Below the pieces are notes generated by a model. It was not told where the DNA came from. It worked only from the letters and a program-made list of their open reading frames with translations, and ran no database searches. From the NCBI RefSeq assembly GCF_025359345.1, contig NZ_JANYGQ010000032.1, forward strand, positions 310,001-374,000: 64,000 nt of DNA, read 5' to 3'. The stretch is from Mucilaginibacter sp. Lineage in GTDB: Bacteria; Bacteroidota; Bacteroidia; Sphingobacteriales; Sphingobacteriaceae. Both the position numbers and the translations under genes were made by a program. Positions 57,946 to 64,000 of this stretch are shown piece after piece; within the stretch, counting starts at the first letter, position 1; the number at the start of each line of letters is the position of its first letter.

Positions 57946-58860
57946 ATGAAATTTGAGGTAACAATACTTGGCAGCAGTTCTGCAACCCCCATTTTTAATC
58001 GAAACCCAACATCGCAAGCGGTCAACATAAATGATCGCTGGTATTTAATTGACTGCGGCGAAGGCACTCAGCAACAAATGTTGCGCTTTGATATAAAAGC
58101 AAGCAAAATTGACCATATTTTCATCAGCCATTTACATGGTGACCATTATCTTGGCTTGGTAGGCCTGCTTTCATCACTTCACTTAAATGGGCGTATTAAG
58201 CCGCTGCATATTTATTGCCCGGCACATTTGAAAGAGATTATTGATATACAGCTACTCTATTCAGAAACAACCATTCAATACCCGTTAGAGTACCGTTTTA
58301 CAGATGCCGAAAAGGTTGAAGTTTTGTTGGATAACCAGGATATCACCGTTGAAACAATTCCCCTCAATCATCGTATTGCCTGCACCGGTTTCCTGTTTAA
58401 GGAAAAGAAACGTTTGCGCAAATTAATGAAGGAAAAGATAGAGCGATTGGGTGTTCCGATATCACATTATTCAGCGCTTAAAAAGGGGGAAGATTATGTT
58501 GCTCCTAACGGTGATATTTACAAAAATGATGCACTCACAACAGATTCAAGCGACCCCAAATCATACGCTTATTGCTCGGATACGATGTATGATGAACGGT
58601 ATTTTAAACAGATAAGTGATGTAACCATGCTGTATCACGAGGCTACCTTCCTGGATAATATGCTGGACAGGGCACTTGAAACTCACCACACCACTGCACT
58701 GCAAGCCGGCGAAATTGCGCTAAAAGTAAATGCAAAGCGATTGTTGATCGGCCATTTCTCGGCACGCTACAAAACGTTAAACGAATTGCTGGAAGAAGCC
58801 CAAAGTGTTTTCAAGGATACGGAACTAGCGATTGAAGGACGGACGTTTATTATCGAGTAG
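57946..58860 (+). CDS. rnz: ribonuclease Z
   Basis: A 304-residue metallo-beta-lactamase-fold tRNA 3' endonuclease. The zinc motif is SHLHGDHYLGL (His62, His64, Asp66, His67); other ligand residues are in TIPLNHRIACTG and YCSDTMYDER (Asp), with THHTTALQAG and LIGHFSARYK (last His). An N-terminal ILGSSSATPIFNRNPTSQ matches the family start. It removes 3' trailers from tRNA precursors. It is the last gene of a short run, with the STAS gene upstream. Confidence 0.95.
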   Translation: MKFEVTILGSSSATPIFNRNPTSQAVNINDRWYLIDCGEGTQQQMLRFDIKASKIDHIFISHLHGDHYLGLVGLLSSLHLNGRIKPLHIYCPAHLKEIIDIQLLYSETTIQYPLEYRFTDAEKVEVLLDNQDITVETIPLNHRIACTGFLFKEKKRLRKLMKEKIERLGVPISHYSALKKGEDYVAPNGDIYKNDALTTDSSDPKSYAYCSDTMYDERYFKQISDVTMLYHEATFLDNMLDRALETHHTTALQAGEIALKVNAKRLLIGHFSARYKTLNELLEEAQSVFKDTELAIEGRTFIIE

Positions 58861-58862
58861 AA

Positions 58863-58969
58863 CTGTCCGATAGACCGAAAGACTGATTATTTCACGATCG
58901 GAACCCTACTAAACAAAAAGTCCGGAAACCATTTTTCGGACTTCTGGACTTTTCTGACTTTCTGACTAA
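58863..58969. repeat. AAGTCCGGA repeat with central hairpin
   Basis: TGTCCGATAGACCGAAAGAC at the left and GACTTTCTGACTAATTAG-type sequence on the right surround an exact hairpin AAGTCCG (58918-58924) / CGGACTT (58937-58943) and TGGACTTTTCTGACT. It is related to 10354-10483 and separates convergent rnz and mlaD-like genes, so it may serve as a terminator in both directions. Confidence 0.6.
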
Positions 58970-59914
58970 TTAGTCTTTCTTCCCGCCAAACACCGAAAAG
59001 CTGACATATCGCTTCGGATGGGCTTTCAAATCGATAAATAAGGCATTAAGATTAGCTGTAGCATCCTTCAGGTTGTTGTACATCTTATCGTCGTGCAGCA
59101 GCAGCCCAAGTGTACCCTGGCTGGTATTTATTGAGGCTATGGTTGCCTGTAAATCAGCCATGGCCTTGTTAGCGTTATCAAGCGTCTGTTTAATGTTTGC
59201 CGCGGCAATATCGTCGCTTACTTTTTGGAAATTGCTGGTGATACCGTTTAAGTTAGCCGTACTGTTTTTTAAATTACCCGACACTGTTTCTGCATTCGCT
59301 AATATTCCGTTTATGTGTTCGGTTTGACCACCTACCAGTGCGTCAATCTTTTTGGTAGTGCCTTCCAGTGTTTGCAGGGAGTTTGCGATACTTGTAAAGC
59401 TCCTGTCGACATTTCTCTGGAAATTGGGGTTCAAAATTTTATTTATTGATGCCAGCGACGAATCGAGCTTGTTTATCAGGTTCTCGGCTTTCATTTGTAT
59501 CGGCTGCAGGCTCTCGGCCAGGCTGCCCTGGATGTCGGCACGAAGTGTATCGGTATCATCTGCAAAGGTATTGCTGTTGCCGTATTCAAATACAATAGCC
59601 TTACCGCCCAATAGGTCGGTGCTAACCAGTTTTGCCAGCGTGTTTGAAGGTACGTTATACTTACGGTCTACCTTAAACTCAACAACGGTGTGCCCATCTT
59701 GCCTTAGGGTCATTTTTGCCACATTGCCGATAGGGAAACCATTTACCAATACTGGTTTGGAAACTGAAAGCCCGTCAACGCTCCTATACACTGCATAATA
59801 CTTATTTGAGCCGCTAAAAACATCGTTGCCTTTTAGAAAACTGTATCCAAGTATAAGCACGGTAATTCCGATGGCCGTTAGCGCGCCTATTTTAGTTTCA
59901 TTTGATATTTTCAT
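58970..59914 (-). CDS. MlaD-family (MCE domain) lipid transport protein
   Basis: A 314-residue protein with an N-terminal signal-anchor helix (about 9-26, KIGALTAIGITVLILGYSFL), an MCE domain at about 36-115 (YYAVYRSVDGLSVSKPVLVN, GFPIGNVAKM, STDLLGGKAIVFEYG) and a long helical C-terminal part with repeated Ala/Asn/Leu segments (TLDNANKAMADLQATIASIN). The MCE hexamer carries phospholipids between membranes with an ABC unit; MlaE/MlaF are not in the window. It is 92 bases downstream of the amidase gene on the same strand, probably one operon. Confidence 0.92.
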   Translation of the reverse strand: MKISNETKIGALTAIGITVLILGYSFLKGNDVFSGSNKYYAVYRSVDGLSVSKPVLVNGFPIGNVAKMTLRQDGHTVVEFKVDRKYNVPSNTLAKLVSTDLLGGKAIVFEYGNSNTFADDTDTLRADIQGSLAESLQPIQMKAENLINKLDSSLASINKILNPNFQRNVDRSFTSIANSLQTLEGTTKKIDALVGGQTEHINGILANAETVSGNLKNSTANLNGITSNFQKVSDDIAAANIKQTLDNANKAMADLQATIASINTSQGTLGLLLHDDKMYNNLKDATANLNALFIDLKAHPKRYVSFSVFGGKKD

Positions 59915-60006
59915 AGTGATGTAATGGCTGTTGAAATGTTGTAACCTTGAAAAGCTGTAAAGTTAGAATTATTTTGTTTGTCTTCCTGACTTAACTCTAT
60001 AACCAA

Positions 60007-60897
60007 TTATTGCGATACTTGTTCTACCTCGGCCTTATAACTTCCTAAGGCCCGTACTATAGTAGCTACTATTGCATCCTGGCCGGCTTCGGAGTTTAAG
60101 TAGTCTTCTTCCTCGTGATTATTTATAAAGCCGGTCTCAACCAATACTGCCGGCATTGCGCTGTGGCATAAAACCAGCACGCCCTGTTCTTTAACACCGT
60201 CGCTGCGGCGGCCGTCGCCTTCGGTAAACTCGGTATTAAGCATATTGGCAAAATGTATGCTTTGTTTGCGGTATTTGGCTTTAAATGCGTTTATTGCTAT
60301 AATAGAAGCAGGATCGTCAAGCACATTTTGCTGCTCACTGTTGTCTTTTTCCTCAAATAAGTTTTCGCGTAAGGCTTCCTGTTCCTCTTCCGACCGGTGA
60401 AAACCATAAACCAGGAACAAAACGCCTTTACCCGAGCGGTCAGGAACGGAGTAGCTTTTGTATACAGCTTTACCATGTTTATGGCCAACAACTTCGCGCA
60501 CCCGCCTGTCTGATAACGAGTTGCAATGGATTGATATAAATAGGTCGCCCTTATTTGAGTTAGCAATTTCTGACCGCGTTTTTAAGCCAACGTCGGCCTC
60601 GGAAGTGCGGGTCATTACCACTCTCAGGTCGGGTATATCTTTTTCTATCGCCTTTTGTAATTTAAGTGCTATGGCAAGCGTTACATTACTTTCTGTAGAA
60701 TACGAGCCGGATGCACCGGAATGGGAACCGTTGGGACGTGTACCATGCCCTGCGTCAATTACAACTGTTTTAAGCTTGTACCCGGCAGTAACCGTATCAT
60801 GCTTTACAGGATTAATTATTGCAAACGAAAAACAGGGTAAAGATGTAAGTAAAACCGATAAACCGTAAATCAATCTTTTCAATGCCTTATTTTTCAT
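60007..60897 (-). CDS. N-acetylmuramoyl-L-alanine amidase (amidase_3)
   Basis: A 296-residue exported zinc amidase. The signal peptide is MKNKALKRLIYGLSVLLTSL. The zinc motif VVIDAGHGTRPNGSHSG (His), the catalytic-site region STESNVTLAIALKLQ (Glu), FISIHCNSLSD (second His) and VLVETGFINNHEEED (Glu) are all in place. An insert of about 60 residues (residues 137-200) after the second His is typical of Bacteroidota. The enzyme cuts the stem peptide from muramic acid at division or in recycling. The start region is shared divergently with lptD, which has no ATG of its own. Confidence 0.95.
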   Translation of the reverse strand: MKNKALKRLIYGLSVLLTSLPCFSFAIINPVKHDTVTAGYKLKTVVIDAGHGTRPNGSHSGASGSYSTESNVTLAIALKLQKAIEKDIPDLRVVMTRTSEADVGLKTRSEIANSNKGDLFISIHCNSLSDRRVREVVGHKHGKAVYKSYSVPDRSGKGVLFLVYGFHRSEEEQEALRENLFEEKDNSEQQNVLDDPASIIAINAFKAKYRKQSIHFANMLNTEFTEGDGRRSDGVKEQGVLVLCHSAMPAVLVETGFINNHEEEDYLNSEAGQDAIVATIVRALGSYKAEVEQVSQ

Positions 60898-60925
60898 TAT
60901 TTTTGAACGCTGTTAACTATATCTG

Positions 60926-60933
60926 CAAAAATA
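60926..60933 (-). promoter_or_regulatory. -7 box of the amidase gene
   Basis: TATTTTTG on the minus strand, 28 bases before the amidase ATG; matches TAnnTTTG. It overlaps the intergenic space with lptD, so divergent control is possible. Confidence 0.5.
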
Positions 60934-60949
60934 CTATTCATAATCAATT

Positions 60950-63676
60950 TTGAAATTCACAAGTCTTTTTTTTCTGATTGCAATACTCTTAATAGCAAAT
61001 GTGATGGCTTCATCACGTACCGGCTATGCCAACTATTATACACTACAAACGGATACAACTAAAAAATCTGATACAACTAAGACTAATAAACCTACTAAAG
61101 GTAAAAAAACTAAACCAATAAAGGGCACAAAAACTACAGGTGCCCCTAAAGACACCAGTAAGGACGCCTCTGCAGGCGACTTAAAATCGGAAGTAAAAAC
61201 CCATGCCGATGATTCAGTGATAACAGATAAGGTGCACGATATTACCTATTTATATGGAAGGGCGCGCGTAACTTACGAGGATTTTGAGCTCGATGCCGAC
61301 TATATCCGGCTCGACCAAAAAAGACACCTGATATTTGCTAAAGGCAGTATCGACCCTTTAACTAAACGGTATGTAGGCAGGCCTATCTCCAAGCAAAGCA
61401 AAGACAAACCTGTTGAATCAGACTCATTATTGTTCGACTATAAAACCAAAAAGGGGCTGGTTTATAACCCGTTTTCGAACCAGGACGGTAATTACCTGTC
61501 GGGTGGCGAAGTAAAAAAGCTTAACGAAACGGAGGTGGCCTATCACAATACAATTTTTAGTACCTGTGATTTACCTCAACCCGATACGCACTTTGGTATC
61601 GTAATAACAAAAGGCATTGGCGAAAAAAACAGGATAATATCGGGGCCGGCTTATCTCGAGATAGAAGGAATCCCGTTGCCGCTGGCTATTCCGTTTGGTT
61701 TTTTCCCGAAACCTGATACACGGGCGTCGGGCGTAATTATTCCCACATTTGGGGAAGATCAGAAGCTTGGGTTTTATCTCCGCAATTTCGGCTATTATAT
61801 AGGAATAAACGATTACGTGGATTTAACTACTATGGGTACGGTTTATTCAAAAGGATCGTATGAGTTAAATACTACGGCACATTATAGAAAGAGGTATAAA
61901 TATGACGGTACGGTATCATTAAGCTATGGTTCGCACAATTACGGGCTGGAGGGCGACCCCGCTCAAAAGGATTTTAACATAACCTGGTCACATAGTCAGG
62001 ATCCTAATGCACATCCGGGAAGTACCTTCAGTGCGCAGGTAAATGCCGGTACATCAACGTATTATAGAAACGATCCGGCTCAAAACAACTATAATCTTAA
62101 CTCGTTAACACAGAATAACTTACGATCTTCAGTTAACTACAGTAAAACCTGGGCCGGTACGCCGTTTAACTTAAGTTTCGGTGTTTCGCATAGCCAGGAC
62201 CTGAGCGCGAAGACTGTAACGCTGCAATTACCGACATTGAGTTTTACAATGGCTTCTATTAACCCGTTTGACTCAAAAGACAGGGTAGGTGAGCAAAAGT
62301 GGTATCAGAAAATAAGCTTGAGCTACAGCCTGTCGGCAACAAACGAAGTGGATAACATACCGGAATCTCAATTATTTAAAGGCAGTATTTTAGCAAAACG
62401 GCTGCAAACCCGAGCGGTGCACCAGATACCCCTGGGCATTAGTTTAAACGTGGCCAAGTATTTCCAATTCAGTAGTTCGGCCAATTATACCGAGCACTGG
62501 TATTTACAGTCGATAAATGAGCGTTACGTGCGTGGCGGTGTAATAACAAACGGCATTATACCGGATGCGAATGGTCTTGTACGTGATACGTTAAGCGGCT
62601 TCAAAAGAGCAAGTTCTTATAATTTTAGCACAGGCGTATCAACCAAGGTGTACAGCACGTTCAACTTCAAAAAAGGCAACCTGGTTGCCATACGGCATGT
62701 GATGACGCCATCCATCAGCTTTAACTACAGTCCTGATTTTGCCGACCCAAGTTTTGGTTATTACAAAACAGTTGTAAGCAATGCACTGATCCCATTGCCA
62801 GCACACACCAGCACCTATTCTATCTTTCCGGACAACTTTCCTTCGGCAGGTAAGCAGGCCGGTATAAGCTTCAATTTGGATAATACCATCGAAATGAAGT
62901 TAAAGCCCAAAGCCACTGATACGTCGGGAAAGGCGAGAAAAGTGCATTTAATTGATGGTTTTTCTTTATCAACTTTTTACAATTTCGCCCAGGACTCGTT
63001 GAAATTATCGCCCATATCGTTTTCGGCGCATACGGCAATCTTAAACCAAAAGGTCAACCTGAGTATATATGGGTCGCTGAATCCTTATAAAGTATTGGTA
63101 ATTGATACGATACAAAACCAGCAGATAACAAAGTTTACCCGGGAAATAAACCAGTACCAGTTTCCGAAGCTTACCAGCATCAGCTTTTCAATGAGTGGCA
63201 GTTTGAATTCGACGTCGTTTAAACCGCATTTGCCGGTTACACCACAAAATACGTTGCAAACCATCACCCCCCAACAGGCGCAAAGGCTGGCTTTTATTAA
63301 CAGCGACCCCAGTGCCTACATTGATTTTAACGTACCCTGGAACCTGTCGTTCAATTATAACTTCAGCTTTAATAATAATATTATCAGCACAAATTCAACC
63401 AACACAGTAATGTTAAGTGGCGACGTGAGCGTAACCAAAGGGTGGAAGATACAATACAATACCAATATCGATTTAAAAGCAGGCAGACTTGCCGTAAGTT
63501 CGTTCTCGATATACCGCGATTTGCATTGCTGGGACCTTAACGTGCAATGGGTACCGTTCGGCATATATAAATCATATAATGTTACTTTAAAAGTTAAAGC
63601 CGCGGTTTTGCAGGACCTTAAACTCAGCAAAAGAAGCGACTACACCAGCAGTTCATACTTTAACGGCAATCAATAA
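60950..63676 (+). CDS. lptD: LptD-type outer membrane LPS assembly protein
   Basis: A 908-residue outer membrane protein of the LptD/OstA family. The start is TTG at 60950, giving [20 protein letters not shown], a signal peptide. After a lysine/threonine-rich linker comes the OstA-like jellyroll ([39 protein letters not shown]) and an LptD C-terminal barrel (from about residue 250, for example [18 protein letters not shown]). The barrel ends in [20 protein letters not shown]. In Gram-negative cells LptD with LptE inserts LPS in the outer leaflet. The stop overlaps the cinA start by one base. The neighbours (amidase, MCE protein) also serve the envelope. Confidence 0.92.
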   Translation: MKFTSLFFLIAILLIANVMASSRTGYANYYTLQTDTTKKSDTTKTNKPTKGKKTKPIKGTKTTGAPKDTSKDASAGDLKSEVKTHADDSVITDKVHDITYLYGRARVTYEDFELDADYIRLDQKRHLIFAKGSIDPLTKRYVGRPISKQSKDKPVESDSLLFDYKTKKGLVYNPFSNQDGNYLSGGEVKKLNETEVAYHNTIFSTCDLPQPDTHFGIVITKGIGEKNRIISGPAYLEIEGIPLPLAIPFGFFPKPDTRASGVIIPTFGEDQKLGFYLRNFGYYIGINDYVDLTTMGTVYSKGSYELNTTAHYRKRYKYDGTVSLSYGSHNYGLEGDPAQKDFNITWSHSQDPNAHPGSTFSAQVNAGTSTYYRNDPAQNNYNLNSLTQNNLRSSVNYSKTWAGTPFNLSFGVSHSQDLSAKTVTLQLPTLSFTMASINPFDSKDRVGEQKWYQKISLSYSLSATNEVDNIPESQLFKGSILAKRLQTRAVHQIPLGISLNVAKYFQFSSSANYTEHWYLQSINERYVRGGVITNGIIPDANGLVRDTLSGFKRASSYNFSTGVSTKVYSTFNFKKGNLVAIRHVMTPSISFNYSPDFADPSFGYYKTVVSNALIPLPAHTSTYSIFPDNFPSAGKQAGISFNLDNTIEMKLKPKATDTSGKARKVHLIDGFSLSTFYNFAQDSLKLSPISFSAHTAILNQKVNLSIYGSLNPYKVLVIDTIQNQQITKFTREINQYQFPKLTSISFSMSGSLNSTSFKPHLPVTPQNTLQTITPQQAQRLAFINSDPSAYIDFNVPWNLSFNYNFSFNNNIISTNSTNTVMLSGDVSVTKGWKIQYNTNIDLKAGRLAVSSFSIYRDLHCWDLNVQWVPFGIYKSYNVTLKVKAAVLQDLKLSKRSDYTSSSYFNGNQ

Positions 63677-64000
63677 TGCTTGCAGAAATAATTACCATAG
63701 GCGACGAAATACTCATCGGTCAGATTGTTGATACCAACTCGGCATGGATGGCGGCTAAACTAAATAACATAGGTATCAGGATAAAACAAATTTCGTCTGT
63801 ATCTGACGACCGGCAGCACATTTTAACCGCATTGGCGGAGGCGGCGAACCGGGCCGATGTAATACTGATAACAGGCGGACTTGGGCCGACCAAAGATGAT
63901 ATCACCAAAAAAACACTTGCTGAATACTTTAACGTGCGCATGGTTGAAAACAAGGATGCGCTGGCAAATGTTGAAGCCATTTTCAGGAGGATAAGAGGGA
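63676..64000 (+). CDS. cinA: CinA family protein (3' end beyond window)
   Basis: The ORF runs off the window's end, so it was absent from the track. ATG at 63676 overlaps the TAA of lptD (TAATG). The visible 108 residues are the CinA N-terminal (MoaB/MogA-like COG1058) domain: [37 protein letters not shown] and [16 protein letters not shown]. Family proteins include ADP-ribose or FAD pyrophosphatase and nicotinamide-nucleotide amidase activities. Coupling with lptD is typical of the local gene order in Sphingobacteriaceae as I recall. The C-terminal domain, if any, is out of view. Confidence 0.93.
   Translation, partial: MLAEIITIGDEILIGQIVDTNSAWMAAKLNNIGIRIKQISSVSDDRQHILTALAEAANRADVILITGGLGPTKDDITKKTLAEYFNVRMVENKDALANVEAIFRRIRG

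Noticed and set aside
1-64000. CRISPR array, prophage, insertion sequence or defence island
   Set aside because: No regular direct repeats with spacers, no transposase, integrase, phage structural, restriction or toxin genes were found in any frame I examined.

Overview
Organism: the window looks like ordinary chromosome from a Bacteroidota bacterium, most likely family Sphingobacteriaceae and close to Mucilaginibacter; this is inference. The grounds are a short primary sigma factor without region 1.1, promoters that fit the Bacteroidota -7 box TAnnTTTG, almost no Shine-Dalgarno sequences, frequent TTG starts, carboxypeptidase-regulatory/beta-barrel outer membrane proteins, lipoprotein histidine kinases with TPRs, and many secreted glycosidases and M28 peptidases. 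No prophage, insertion sequence, CRISPR array, rRNA or tRNA was found. Layout: 1-8.6 kb holds a DUF4397 lipoprotein (cut by the window edge), a DUF892 ferritin-like stress protein, an M28 peptidase, a photolyase-related protein that lacks all four iron-sulfur cysteines of its family, DUF2238 and two small unknown proteins, a remnant of an MFS transporter, rpoD, a cold-shock protein and DUF92. 8.8-23 kb holds an intact DHA2 efflux pump, a large beta-barrel protein, a LiaF-like C-terminal domain protein, a second M28 peptidase, a GH20-like glycosidase, a wax-synthase-like acyltransferase with a small membrane partner, a DAACS symporter and a GH106-type enzyme. 23-31.8 kb holds a multi-PAS histidine kinase and a DUF5009 acyltransferase, each split by an apparent one-base deletion, then an NtrC-type regulator, RNase P RNA, and a cytochrome c/SCO/lipoprotein operon. 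31.8-45 kb holds DinB, GH1, a TPR histidine kinase, an acyl-CoA dehydrogenase, folB, a GlcD-like oxidase, MgtC, a FAD oxidoreductase with a golvesin-like tail, a thioesterase, Hsp20, an orphan membrane protein and YajQ. 45-64 kb holds ppk1-ppx (polyphosphate synthesis and breakdown), a candidate small RNA before ubiX, two coupled zinc-ribbon membrane proteins, a GH-A glycosidase, an MsbA-like ABC exporter, a DUF62 adenosyltransferase, phoH, purC, a STAS protein, RNase Z, and an envelope cluster (MlaD, amidase, LptD) ending in a truncated cinA. How they work together: envelope assembly and lipid handling (LptD, MlaD, amidase, MsbA-like, DUF4397), carbohydrate foraging (GH1, GH20, GH106, GH-A, beta-barrel), stress responses (DUF892, Csp, Hsp20, photolyase, PPK/PPX, PhoH) and signalling (two kinases, NtrC, STAS). 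I saw no compact, obviously new multi-gene system. The most unusual structure is between the genes: most of the longer spacers carry long, imperfect palindromes of several unrelated sequence families, some shared between distant spacers, and some reaching stop or start codons. Other points of note are the cysteine-less photolyase, the paired frameshifts, two apparently leaderless genes and the candidate sRNA.
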